64,000 nt of DNA from Lateolabrax maculatus. Taxonomy: Eukaryota; Chordata; Actinopteri; Acropomatiformes; Lateolabracidae. The stretch covers positions 16,055,001 through 16,119,000 of the forward strand of contig CM062204.1 in assembly GCA_031216445.1 (NCBI GenBank). The letters run 5' to 3'. Made by a program: the position numbers and the translations under genes. Positions 24,269-36,180 of the stretch are shown piece after piece. Numbering within the stretch: position 1 is the first letter of the stretch; each line of letters starts with the position of its first letter. The notes beneath the pieces were generated by a model. That model searched no databases. It was given only the letters and a program-made list of their open reading frames with translations, and was not told the origin of the DNA.

Positions 24269-27200
24269 ATGTCGGCCTCCGCTGTGTTCGTGTTGGATCT
24301 GAAGGGGAAGGTGAGATTAACGCCGGAGCAGGTTGTGCACACTGACAACTGCTTCTTTGGCTTTCTGAGCGACGCGAGTCACAAAAACCTCCGCTTTTAT
24401 TCCTCCTTTCGCCTGTTTGGGGCTTCGAGCTGTTGCTTTAACTGTTAAACATTAATAGCGTCGTTAACAATTAATGAAGAGCTTGCGACACACTCATTCA
24501 TTGGCCTTTTTTTCTTCCTCTCTACTTCCGGCTACACGTCTGTCAGTGGAATAACACACACAAATACCGTCAGTGGAAGTGACCAATTGTGCCGCGGCAC
24601 CTGAGAGCCTGCAGCCCTCAGTCAGTTTTGTTGTCCCAGCATGGCTCAAACATCCTATTCTCCCACAGAGAAAACGTAACCGAGAGAGAGAGAGAGAGAG
24701 TAGGCATACACTTGGTGTAAGGTGTGTGTGGGTGTGGGTGTGTGTGTGTGTGTGGGAGAAAGAGAGAGAAAATAGGGTGTGTTACTTGTAGAGCAACACT
24801 TGGGGCATGTCATATGTTGTGAGCCAAGCAAGCCTGCTGCTTTTCTTTAACTGCAGAAGGCTGTAACCCTATGAACTGGTTTGACCTGTTTCACATCGCT
24901 CTCATCTTAGGACATCTTATCTTTCATTCTAGTGCAACAGGTAATTGCTCTTAAAGTAGAAACTGTCTGCAGACTTACAGGGGTTGATCAGGATCCCCAC
25001 TTAATTATGTAACAGTCTACGGTACTAAATCACAGTTACATCCACATCTGTAGAACGATTTTATTGAATGTGGATCTTACTAAAAGAAATATATTAATGT
25101 GCTAATACACTTAATATTAATATTAAGCGTATTAAAATTTAGTTCTGTCCCTTTTTACAGAATTCACTTCAGTTGTATCTAGTGATGCAAACAGTGGTGG
25201 AGGAAGTATTACGATTATTTGATCTCACTGTAAAAATACTGTTACAAGTAAAAGTCCTGTAATGAAAATGTTACTAATATGCGTGTAGGTAAAATCAGGA
25301 AAATTAAGTTACAGTATTAAAAGTAAACATTAACATCCCCTTTATATCATTTCATTTCATGATTTTACTGAACTATTATGTATGACTGCTAAATATTGAT
25401 TATTTTAATTTTTGATTAATCTGCTGATTTATTTTTCTCAATGAATTAATCAATTAATCCTATAGTCTGTAAAATGTCAGAAAACAGTAAAGGCCAAGGT
25501 GACTGTTGTTTTCTCCCACTAACAGACAAATATTATTTAATTTACTGTCCTCACAACTGAGAAGTTAGAACAAGAATTGGTTACTGTTACTTATGATTAT
25601 CAACATTTAATCAAAGTCAGTTAATCAACTCTGGTAAAAAGTTGGCAATGAAATCAATAAGGGATCGTTCTTTTTTACCTGGAATTACCTCATCAGAGTA
25701 AATTAATAATTGGTAATGAAGAAACAATGTCACAAACTTTTGTTTTGAGACATACAGTTAGATTGAATATTATATATAATCTTTGTTGGTAAGAGCATTT
25801 CTTTGCAATCCCTAGTTCTTCTTCAGTTTTTTCAGTCACATTATTTCCATGTTGCATTGGCACGCTACAAATGTGTAAAAAGTTGATTTTTTTACTCTGT
25901 AACTAGTAAGTACCATATTTAGTTTAACACACAGTTGTCTGATAACTACGCTGTGTTATTCTCCCGGCTCAGGTGTTGATTTGTCGGAACTACAAAGGCG
26001 ATGTGGATATGACGGAGATCGACCACTTCATGCCTTTACTCATGCAACACGAAGAGGAAGGGCTTCTCTGCCCTATACTGTCACATGGCAGTGTTCACTT
26101 CTTGTGGATCAAACACAGCAACCTGTACCGTATCCTTGTCCTACATGTAAAGAAATAATAATAAAGAAATGTATTCAGCTTTGAACTGTGATAAAAAAAA
26201 AAAATGTTGGGGGGTGAACAATAGCAGTGATCTGAATTGTAACAAAAACTTAATGTGTACAATATTCCTTGACCTGATCTGTGCACAGTGGTGGCCACTA
26301 CAAACAAGAACTCCAACGCCTCCCTTGTGTACTCCTTTCTATACAAACTAGTCGAAGTAAGTCACACATACAGAGGTGCATTATAATTTAAATGTTTGTT
26401 GTAAATATTTGTTGTACAATTTCCAAGGATGAACTTGTATTTATGTGAAGAGCAGCCAAAGATGGGGATAATCCAAAATTACTCAGAGCCACCACAGATA
26501 AGGCTGATGTCCATTATGCGCATTATACAGGTGTTCACAGAGTATTTCAAAGAGCTGGAGGAGGAGAGCATTCAGGACAATTTTGTGGTTGTCTATGAGC
26601 TGCTGGATGAGCTGATGGACTTTGGCTTCCCTCAGACTACCGACAGCAAGATCCTACAGGAGTGAGACACAGACGCACTTGCAGACATATAAATATTATG
26701 TGTATTGATAAAGATGTTGAATTGGAGTTGAATCCCAGCAAGCCATCTCTTCTCGTCGTATCTCTTGCAGATACATCACTCAGGAAGGTGCCAAGCTCGA
26801 GGTGGCAAAGTCCAAGGTGCCGACCACCGTCACCAACGCTGTCTCGTGGAGGTCAGAGGGGATCAAATACAAGAAGAACGAGGTCTTTATTGATGTCATC
26901 GAGTCCATTAACGTACTGGTAAGATGGGATATAGGGCTGAATTATTGATCTCCTTTAACAAGTCACTCAGAGCTGTTCGCACTTAATCTTAAAGAATCTG
27001 CTTGGCTTGTAAAAACTGGATTTCTGCGAGTATATCACCTGTAGCCACTTGTTTTATTATTCACCATTTATAATTAAGAGACGTTAGAGTAGATGTTTCA
27101 GTGGAGCTGTCGCTAAATTTCTAAATGTATTCTAAACTCATATTAGTTGTATTTAAACTTGCTAATATTACTTTAAAATAGTTAAAGCTAATTTTGTTAT

Positions 27201-29832
27201 GATGACTAGGCCATAATAGAACAAGTACTGCATGAATAACGTATGTATAATGTATAGTATATTCAAATGAGTGCATGTAGTGTTTTATTAGTTTGTAGTA
27301 TCATTGTTTTATTGCTTTTGTTACACTTAATCCTTTCACTGCCTCTTGTTTAACTATCTGTAGCAGTGGTAATGAAGCAACTGTATTAGTATCTTTAGTG
27401 TAAGAAGAAGATGTAGTAGATTCATGCTTTCTATGACACGATTTCTTGTGATGTATTTGGGGATTTTTCCCCCTGTGCTTACTGCTTCATTTAACTGATG
27501 TAATAAATGACATTAGTATTTATTCAAATGTATTGACCACTGTGTATTGTTTGTTCAGGTGAATGCAAATGGCAGTGTGATGAGCAGTGACATCGTGGGC
27601 AGCATCAAGCTGAAAACCATGCTCTCTGGGATGCCTGAACTTCGGCTGGGCCTCAACGATCGAGTGCTTTTTGCACTCACTGGACGTATGTATGCAGCCA
27701 TCCAGTAATCCAGCTGTAAATGTAGCTTATCTATCTGCTTTAGTTATATTTAAATGAATACCATTGCATTTTTTTGTGTTCAGGTGACAAGGGAAAGACC
27801 GTGGTGATGGAGGATGTGAAGTTCCACCAGTGTGTCCGTCTTTCACGCTTTGAAAGTGATCGAACAATCTCTTTCATTCCTCCAGACGGGGAGTCTGAAC
27901 TCATGTCCTACCGCATCAATACCCACGTTAGTCAAATTCAGTACCTTGTATTCCTACTAAAACATTCCATTAGTTACATGCTTAAACCAAAGTCTGGTGA
28001 ATACTGTGCATGTGTGTTTAGAAAGTCAAAGTACAAAAATTGCTGGTGGTTGTAGTGTTGTTGTAGTAGTGTGTGTAGTAGTAGTATATGGTAGTATTTT
28101 ACCTGTTAGAAAATAGATAGATAAAGCTAGGGGGAAATCCCCGAGGGGGAAATTCAACACAAGAAACATCTAGGAAGAAGATCTGGGAAACAGATATGGA
28201 ACCATTTTAAATTAAATGACTAAAACAAAACAAGTTATTAAAAAGCAATTGCAATACTTAAGGCCATATACATGACTTGTTCATTGTGCAAATATGTATG
28301 AGTCTAGTAGTGCAACTCTGTAAGCCTCATTGTGCCTTTATAGTGCTATGCACGTAAACATGAATTAAACAAACTTAATATACTGTATGTTTCCATATGT
28401 AAGAAAGCATGTTTATGTTGTTTTAATTGTAAACTCATTTGTATGATGAAACTCCATCCTTCTTCTCTTACAGGTGAAGCCTCTGATATGGATTGAATCA
28501 GTCATAGAGAAATTCTCTCATAGTAGAGTGGAAATCATGGTTAAGGTACTGGCCAACTGTATTTTTAACTACACTGGCAACAAAATTACAATCCTTTTTA
28601 TGAATAATTGTACGTCACAGCAGATGTATGCTTTGGAAAGTTTCAAAGCATTAAAAGCACAAGAATTGGAGCAAAGATGATTTCTTTCTACACAATGATA
28701 CCATGCACTACATTTACAATAACAGTTGAAGTTGTTCCTGGTGCCTTTGAGCAACAACAAGAAAGAAGGTTTCACAAGATTTCCTGTTATATTGTGTTAT
28801 ACTTTTAGGCAAAGGGACAATTTAAAAAACAGTCTGTGGCAAATAATGTGGAGGTGAGAGTCCCGGTCCCCAGTGATGCTGACTCACCCAAGTTCAAAAC
28901 CAGCACAGGCCAAGCCAAATATGTGCCTGAGAAGAACCTGGTAGTGTGGACCATCAAGTCTTTCCCTGTAAGAAATTCACTTTCTTTAATGTATAAAGCG
29001 TTGTTTTTTACATTATGATCAAAGAATGAAATATGTTTTATATTTAACTTTCTGCTTATCTTTCCATCTCTCTGTATGTCTATCTAATGCATTTGTCTTT
29101 GTATGCATCCATCCATCCAGGGAGGTAAAGAGTTTCTAATGAGAGCTCATTTTGGTCTGCCCAGTGTGGAGAAAGATGAGCTCGAGGGCAAACCTCCCAT
29201 TACTGTCAAATTTGAAATCCCGTACTTCACAGTCTCAGGAATACAGGTGTGTGTGCATACAGGTCTGTGTGTTTAATGTCAACAACCCCAAAATATGACC
29301 CGTGGGAGTATGAGGCAAGTCCATCTGAGAGCAAAACACATTTATTCTGGATCTGGAGCACGTCAGAGCATGTTTTTCTTGTTGATATTGATATGGACAA
29401 TTTTACATAGGGCGTGTACAGTTTACAACCTACAACCCATGGATAATCAGTCCTGTAAGAGCGGATATTATGTGCTCAGACAGGCAAACAAGATTTAATT
29501 TTAACTGGCGATGCACATTAATGTTTCCTGTCTCAACACGTTGTGTTTCTCGGTCTCACTCGATCTTTTTCACCAGGTGCGCTATATGAAGATCATTGAA
29601 AAAAGTGGTTACCAGGCCTTACCGTGGGTCCGATACATTACACAGAGTGGAGGTACATTTATAAGTTTCCATTAGACTTCCATATAATGTGACCATACTG
29701 TTTTCGGAACATATTGTACTATATAATCAAGTGGTCAGATACACATGGGTGCAGAAATTGAATCACTTTTAGAATTTCTCCTTAAATTTGTTCTCTTTTT
29801 ATTTAGACTACCAGCTGAGGACCAATGTGTAA
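24269..29832 (+). CDS. ap1m2: AP-1 complex subunit mu-2 (mu1B), complete, 12 exons
   Basis: Medium chain of the clathrin adaptor AP-1B, which sorts YxxPhi and some other cargo to the basolateral surface of epithelial cells from the TGN and recycling endosomes. Coding exons: 24269-24310, 25973-26129, 26289-26356, 26531-26661, 26771-26918, 27559-27685, 27784-27926, 28474-28545, 28809-28967, 29121-29246, 29577-29652, 29807-29832. They join without a break into 424 residues (human 423). It starts MSASAVFVLDLKGK. The longin-like N-terminal half contains HFLWIKHSNLY and YFKELEEESI; the mu homology domain follows (about 168-422), with GIKYKKNEVFIDVIES, FHQCVRLSRF, RTISFIPPDG, KPLIWIESVIEKFSHSR, HFGLPSVEKDE and YMKIIEKSGYQALPWVRYIT. 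Exon 4 ends two bases into a Glu codon. Overall similarity and position near ldlr and cdkn2d favour mu1B over the close paralogue ap1m1. Confidence 0.95.
24682..24753. repeat. GA and GT microsatellites in ap1m2 intron 1
   Basis: A GA run at 24682-24700 and an impure GT run at about 24721-24753. Confidence 0.85.
25185..25330. repeat. Interspersed repeat, third copy
   Basis: GTGGTGGAGGAAGTATT, TGTAAAAATACTGTTACAAG and TAAAAGTCCTGTAATGAAAA place it with the 18885 and 34440 copies. It lies in ap1m2 intron 1, directly before another repeat. Confidence 0.55.
25390..25650 (+). repeat. Dispersed teleost repeat (GGGCTGCAAC family), partial
   Basis: Contains TTGATTAATCTGCTGATT, AATTAATCAATTAATC and GTCTGTAAAATGTCAGAAAA, all family landmarks. 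It lies in ap1m2 intron 1. Confidence 0.6.
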
Positions 29833-30060
29833 AGCCTGATGGATTACTTATTCCTTACTTCTGGGGCCTCCAGAGGAACATCAAAGATCACTTTAACTTG
29901 AATGAATGTCTTTAAATTTCACCTGCTCTATTTAATGTCAGCGATCTTGTTTTATGAAAACTGCGTGCAACTTGATTTTAATGTTTCTATCGTGGGACCA
30001 CTGAAAATTATTTAACTGTTGAATCAAATTATTTCAATAAAACAATTTGTCATTGTAACC
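29833..30060 (+). other. ap1m2: ap1m2 3' UTR and poly(A) signal
   Basis: About 200 bp of non-coding sequence follows the stop codon and contains AATAAA at 30036-30041. This is the natural end of the ap1m2 transcript. The cdkn2d promoter begins within the next 300 bp. Confidence 0.7.
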
Positions 30061-30299
30061 TTTGTAATATTTGTGGTGCCTCTTTGTTGTTTCTCATGAG
30101 TTTGCAACACCATATAAGGGCACATTTTGCCCTCACATTGTATAAATGCATTGTGCAATCACAGTCGCTAAATTCCGCCCAAAATTAAAAACTTACACCC
30201 GCCTTTTTTCCACACTTGCCTCAGGAGAAACACAACCAAAGGTCAGAAATGTGAATGAACTGCCTTTGAAGACCTCAACGTATACGAATCGCCCGCTTT

Positions 30300-31097
30300 C
30301 TTCGCTGCGGCCCCTGATTGGTCGACCGCTGCCGTTACCACAGTGATAGTGTAGTAACAGAGTTGTAGCCCCGCCCCTTTGACCATATATGGAAGAGCGA
30401 CTCCCTCTGGGCGCGCTGTGATTGGTCGGCGTCACTTCTCGCCAATGTTTGTAAATTGTAGTCTGGAGACGCCGCTGTGTGGATCTCAGCGCGCAAATGT
30501 ATTTTCTAATGTTGATAAACCCTCCTTGTTTGGATTACATTTAAAACTTACCGGTCCTTTAGGAGCAGCGGGATAGAAAAAAAAACCTCGGCGACGTTGT
30601 GGCTCTTGAAGAACCTAACAAAGGTGTGTTTAAAACCTCTTCAGTTTCTTCTCTTTTTAATGTTAGCGGTTAGCCTCGGGTGCTAACTGTTTGTGAGATT
30701 CAGTCGAGCTGTCTCTGTCTCTCTGTCTCTCTGTCTCTGTCTCTCCGTCTCTCTCTCTCTCTCGGCGGAATAAAAACGTTTACACGGAGCTCTGTTGTTG
30801 AAACACACGACTTGTCCAAACGACCCGATACAACATCACGCCAGCACAGTCAGATAACATGGCGTCAGCGGGGAGCCGACGCTTACGTTAGGCGGAGGCT
30901 GCGGCGGAGTCAGCTAGCGAGCCGGACTCATCTTCCTGAATCCTGTTGTGTTTTTCTTTTATTTATTTTTTATCACCATCACATAAATGTTCGTAACACC
31001 TTTTTCACGGGCGACCACGACCCGCCCGGTGACGAGTCTGGGTGTAACTGTTGTTGTTACGTTTCCCCCCCTCGAACAGGCAGAGAGACAGACTATA
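30300..31097 (+). promoter_or_regulatory. cdkn2d: cdkn2d promoter and 5' untranslated region
   Basis: A GC-richer region between the ap1m2 poly(A) site and cdkn2d contains inverted CCAAT boxes (ATTGG at 30317-30321 and 30421-30425), a direct CCAAT (30442-30446), a GC box CCCCGCCCC (30369-30377) and a perfect CArG box CCATATATGG (30383-30392). A CT-rich tract occupies 30713-30763. A possible 5' UTR intron runs from a donor after 30623 (AAG|GTGTGT) to an acceptor ending at 31079, which has a good pyrimidine tract. The UTR structure is inferred. Confidence 0.55.
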
Positions 31098-32603
31098 ATG
31101 GTCCTCAGTCAGATGGACGCCGGTAAAGCTTTGACGGCGGCGGCGGCCAGAGGGAATACAGGCGAGGTGCAGAGGATCCTGGAGGAATGCAGAGTGCATC
31201 CGGATACCCTCAACGAATTTGGCAGGACTGCGCTACAGGTGAGGACCGGTGGCCAGAAATGTCGACGCACGGTTCGTGTTTGCCGAGGGGATTAACTGCG
31301 CACGTACAAGTCCGCCGGAGGGATGCGTTAGTCCGGCTGGTTCGTGACATAGCCGTGCGTAAGGTCTGTTATGAGTGCGTTATAGCACCGCGTATTGAGA
31401 CATATTTCACGTTAGAATCAATCCCTGTACCTGAGATTGCCCGGAAACCAGATGAAGTCCAGCAAAATGTGGCTAAAAATGAATAAAAAAAAGAGGCCGT
31501 ACACTCAGTTGCCTATTTATCAGCTACACTGATGCAGTCTAACACAACGAATATGTTGTTACGCATACAGAAATATACATGATCCCTTCGTGTTTGTTGT
31601 AGTATTTTGCTTTTGTTGAAACTGTTTTAAACTTTATGGTCATTTTGGAGGATGTAGTTTGTGGTGCTGTTGTTATACTGAGAGCTGTTTCTAATGTTTT
31701 GTCCCCTATTTATATAAATTAGGGTAGACCAAATGTCAAATGTCCATCACAGTTTCCCAGAACTGGCTTGTTTTGTCCAACCAACAATCCAAACCCAAAG
31801 ATATTTAAGTAACAATAAAAAAGACAAACAGAAAAGCAGCCAATCCTCACATTTTAGGGACTGGATCCAGAAAATGTTGCCAGTGACCTCTTTATAACAG
31901 TTTCAACAAAAACTGAACATTGCAACATTCGTGAAGGTTGGATTTATTGTTGTATTTGACTGTATTTATTTCACTTAGGTGTACCTTACCACTGACTGTA
32001 TAAAGATGACGAATAATCATTTTTATATTCTCATTAGCAATATAGACAGTTTATGTATTTAATTCTTCACCGTGTCCCATTTTACAGAATTTCTTGGGAG
32101 TTTTGAGGGCTAAAGTGATCTCTGTGGAGATCCCTGACATAAAACTGTGAAAAAACATCTGTATTTGAGATAATTTAGGGTCATAACTTGCCCTTTATAG
32201 TGTTGAATGTACTGTGAACTCTCTTCCCCTCTCCTCTGAACTCCTACAGGTGATGATGATGGGGAACTCCAAGATCGGCAGTTTGCTGCTGGAAAAAGGA
32301 GCAGACCCCAACGTCCAGGACAAACATGGGATAGCACCTGTCCACGATGCGGCCCGAACAGGATTCCTGGACACTCTGCAGGTTCTGGTGGAGTATGGCG
32401 CTTCTGTGAACATCCCGGACCAGAGCGGCGCTCTGCCCATCCACATTGCCATCCGGGAAGGCCACCGGGATGTTGTGGAGTTCTTGGCACCGCGGTCCGA
32501 CCTGAAGCACGCCAACATCAGCGGTCAGACAGCAATAGACGTGGCCCGAGCTTCATGTGTGCCTGATATGATTGACTTGCTTTTCTCTCACATTCATAGT
32601 TAG
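31098..32603 (+). CDS. cdkn2d: Cyclin-dependent kinase 4 inhibitor D (p19-INK4d), 2 coding exons
   Basis: INK4 ankyrin-repeat inhibitor of CDK4/CDK6, blocking RB phosphorylation and G1 progression. Coding exons 31098-31238 (47 codons, donor GTGAGG) and 32250-32603 join in frame to 164 residues (human p19 166). The split falls after FGRTALQ, the conserved INK4 intron position. Five ankyrin-type repeats are visible, with HPDTLNEFGRTALQ, GADPNVQDKHG, PVHDAARTGFLDTL (the CDK-contact repeat), GASVNIPDQSGALPIHIA and EGHRDVVEFLA. HPDTLN and NVQD fit p19 better than p18 (CDKN2C), and the location beside ap1m2 matches human CDKN2D. A more upstream in-frame ATG at 30987 exists; I prefer 31098 because only downstream sequence resembles the family. 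Confidence 0.93.
31730..31890 (+). repeat. Fragment of GGGCTGCAAC-family repeat
   Basis: AAATGTCCATCACAGTTTCCCAGA, AACCCAAAGATATTTAA and AGCAGCCAATCCTCACATTTT follow the internal order of the family. It lies in the cdkn2d intron. Confidence 0.5.
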
Positions 32604-33210
32604 TCAGAAGTCTGGGTGCAGGGTGCCTTCTGGGTGACCCTAACCTGACTTATTTTGCTTCAAACCTGGTGACTTGAATTCATTGCTGTGTAGAAGATTA
32701 TTATTTTAATTTTTTTTTTGTTAATAGTGGCTCAGCATTAATATGTGACACAGGACATATTGTCTTGGCAGCTTATTTTCAGTGGATGGGTGACTATATA
32801 CAGTAGACACCTCTTTTGCACAGTGCAATTTAGGCACCTTATATATCTGTTTTCCCTATTAATTGGGAGTGCACATTTGTAGATAGTTTCCCCGTGTTTT
32901 GTAATTATTGCATTATTTCCATTGTGTAACAGTTGATACATTGTATGTGTTTTTAAAAACTTTTACAAAACTTGACATGGTGCACCCTGATTGCTTTTCA
33001 TAGTTTTGTTTCACTTAATTAGATGTACTTAGATTTTGAATTTACTCTTATTTATTGTTGGAATAGGACTGAATATTCCCGTGACTTTGTAAATAGCAAC
33101 ATTTATTGTGATTTGTTGAAATGTTATTTATATAAATACTTTTAAAACAAAAGTGAGATTATTCACTTTACTATTTGAAGAAGAAAGCACAAAATAAAGT
33201 GTTGAACTTG
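32604..33210 (+). other. cdkn2d: cdkn2d 3' UTR and poly(A) signal
   Basis: AT-rich non-coding sequence after the stop ends with AATAAA at 33193-33198, the likely polyadenylation signal. Confidence 0.65.
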
Positions 33211-34439
33211 ATGTCTTGATTTGTGTCTGATTTAGCTTATATGAAGTTGGCAAAACAAACTGAATTCTGGGCTGTAGCTTCCACTGAGGACACTGGGATC
33301 ATCTCCTCACTACTTTCACTGCATTTGGGGCCTTTAATGACCTGAATTTACATATGAAGATTTTTTACAGGCAGATATTTTTTATATTACTTAAAAATGG
33401 GTAAAAAACATGTAAATAGGCTAAAATGAAGTGACATTGTGACTTTTTCCACTATATTTTATATACCACAGGGCAAATATTTGGTGTCGCAAAATGATCA
33501 ACAAAATGACAAAACAACATTCTGTTACATAAATGTGTAGTGCCTTCTCTTTTGAAATACTGCAAAGTGTTCTCACTTCTGGTCTATGAGAATGATTTAA
33601 ATGTAATAATCTCTGGTGAAACTGCTCACAACTCAATGACACATGCACCAAGGTGTCCCAAGTAGACATTGCTTAATTTTGAGGGGCCATAAGGTAAAGG
33701 CGACTGACTGAAATATTTTAAAATCTTTTGTATTTTTAAGTCTTTACAAACTATTCTAAGTACTTTTTAGCAATGAGAATCCAACAAACAAAAATGAGCA
33801 CAGCTGAAGCACAAATTAAACAAATTTATGATAATTTGTTAGTTGAAGCTAAAGGGGCCTTTGTTTAACACCATTAATACCAGTTTATGTTAAATATTCT
33901 AACGTATTCTGCCTTGAGAGCCGAAACTGTGCTTTCTGTACTTTGTTAACTACGTTACATGCATCCTCAAGTGTGCAGCACTTCCCCAAGGTGATTCCTC
34001 AAGGACATTTATAATAACTCCCGACTGGAATGCACCGCGCAGTGAAAACCCTCTCAAAGGTCACACAGATAGCTGGATTGCATCTCAAAATGAATGAGGG
34101 CCCTGTTTTGCTGAGGCTTGTAGGTAACGGTGGCACAGTTTGCTGATGTTTGTGCTCAGGCTTCTCATAGTACAATGGGTATTTTGTTTGCCTGTGTGCC
34201 ACGGGCCAACTTCAGTGGCCGAGAAAGGAGATACAGTTCAACTACTGTTCTGCCGAACCGCTGTACAGAGCGCCATGATGTCATGGAGAGACCCACCGTG
34301 TTGCTGCGTCGTTTACATGTGCTTCATGCACTTCTCACGATATTAGCAAATCTTGTCTGAAACACATTTAAATTTACTTAGACTTTTCTGAATTTATTTG
34401 AGAAATCACACACACTTGCACTGAAGTTTCTCTATTAAT

Positions 34440-34895
34440 TAAAGTAACTTTACTTGTATTGTACTTAAGTACAATTCTTAGCTACTTGTACTTAAGCATT
34501 GTCATTTTGAGCTACTTAATATATTTTATAAGGAAATGTTGTACTTTTTACTCCACTTCATTTATTTGCCAGGTAGTTACTAGTTACTTTAAGAGTTTAC
34601 ACACAAACCATATAATCAGCTTATAAAATATGATCTGTTGTTATGCATCACCCTGCAAAATACAGTATTAATAGTTAAATTTGGCTCCACCTCAACCAGC
34701 TACAACATTAGAATGCTACTTGTACATTGATGCATTAATAGTAAAGATACAACACTCACAGGACTAATCTTTCTGCCTTATGAGTACTTTGTTTGATACT
34801 TTTTATACATTGTTTAGATAATACTCCTTTACTACGCAAGTAACATTTCCAATACATGTAATGGAGTATTTTTACAGTGTGGTAGTACAGCTTCA
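34440..34895. repeat. Interspersed repeat rich in TACTTAAGTA motifs
   Basis: Contains TTGTACTTAAGTACAA, CTTTTTACTCCACTTCATTTA and AATGGAGTATTTTTACAGTG. Related blocks occur in the opposite sense at 18885-19020 and 25185-25330. It matches a widespread fish repeat type of uncertain class. Confidence 0.6.
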
Positions 34896-35552
34896 AACTT
34901 GCAGTGTGCAGTTGCATGTTGTTTTAACCTTCCTGTTTCAGATTTACATAATCCTACGCATAGACACCGGCTGGGACCTGCACAGTCCAACGACTCTACT
35001 CTATTGACTCTACTGGAGCAGCTCGAGGTTAAATGCTTCCCTCAAAGGTACTTCAGCAGTAGTTGTTGAAGAGGAAAAGTAATTTACTTTCCCACCCATA
35101 TTTTCCCAGCTAGTTTTAAACAACAACTTGAAGTCTGCTTCTCCATTTTTTCATTAACACCATGTACATCTTGTATAGTAAAGCCACACAACTACAAATG
35201 ATATTTCAATACATTTAGACACCCTAACGACTAAAGTAGTCAAAAAACAGTTGTAAACAGTTGTTTGTTAAAAAAAAAGACGGAACTGCCTCCAGCCACT
35301 AGGTAGAGCTCCCTGACTTCACTGAGCACAAGCGTGGGTGTGTTGATGCATGTGCAAATACTCGCTATATAAACACTGTTGTTGTGGTTTCGTTTGTTTT
35401 GTGGGCTGGGAGGAACAGTGACGTTTTCAAGCGCCAAGAAGCAGTAGGAGTAGACAAGACTAACCAGTATCAGCATACTCCTTCACCGGGGGAGTAGCAC
35501 AATGTTCTTGACCCAGCACTTAGTCATTCTCTATGAGCCCCTCCCTGCATCC

Positions 35553-35627
35553 ACAGCTATTAATTCTAGTATCTTTGTGGGCACTCATGTGAGGAGGGCC
35601 CACAAAGATACTAGAATGAATAGCTGT
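35553..35627. repeat. Near-perfect inverted repeat (30-bp arms, 15-nt loop)
   Basis: The left arm 35553-35582 and right arm 35598-35627 are reverse complements over 30 bp with a single mismatch, separated by 15 nt (35583-35597). The arms begin ACAGCTATT and end TTTGTGGGC on the left side. Transcribed from either strand it would fold into a long stem-loop. The pairing is more perfect than in most pre-miRNAs, so a recent inverted duplication is as likely as an RNA gene. Confidence 0.85.
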
Positions 35628-35854
35628 TTACTCAGTCCCTTTCTCCCCCCAGTCCTACACCCTTGTCCTTTACCCACTGGGACAAGCATACACACATATG
35701 GGAATACATGATGATGAAAACACTGAGGGATGAGTCAAGCGCGTGAAGTGAGGAATTTTGTTCCTATTAGAGAAGAGAGAATATGACAAAGGAATTGACT
35801 ATTTAACACACCCATCTGACTGTAAGTGGTGACAGTTTACACGTCTTTCTTTTT

Positions 35855-36014
35855 AAAGTTTTTTCCTTTATTAGATAATAGATTCAGGAGAGCTGACTGG
35901 AATTGAAGGGAGAGAAATGGAGGAGGACATGCAACAAAGGTCACCAAACAGACTCAAACCGGGGATGTTGCAATTACATGTAGGTCCCTCTTCCACAAGG
36001 AATTCCCCTACCAC
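35855..36014 (-). mobile_element. tRNA-derived SINE, reverse copy
   Basis: The reverse complement shows the same body as the copy at 51911: B-box-like GGTTTGAGTCTG, then GACCTTTGTTGCATGTC, a C/T-rich stretch, and the tail TTATCTAATAAAGGAAAAAA. Diverged and 5'-eroded. Confidence 0.7.
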
Positions 36015-36019
36015 TTTTT

Positions 36020-36180
36020 TAGAGCTGCATCAATAAGTCAACTAGAAAATTAAGTGGCAGCTATTTTGTTATTCTCTCTAATTTTCTTCCAAACAAAAAT
36101 GACAAACATTTGATGGTTCCAGGTTATCAAATGTGAGAATTTGCAGGTTTTCTGACATTATAGTAATTTTTGACTAATCC
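36020..36180 (+). repeat. Fragment of GGGCTGCAAC-family repeat
   Basis: Starts AGAGCTGCATCAATAAGTCAA and ends with CAAATGTGAGAATTTGCAGG. It directly follows the reverse SINE. Confidence 0.5.

Noticed and set aside
28093..28145. Possible repeat with GGGGAAATCCCCGAGGGGGAAATTC
   Set aside because: It resembles text often seen at ends of fish interspersed elements, but it is too short here to assign a class or boundaries.
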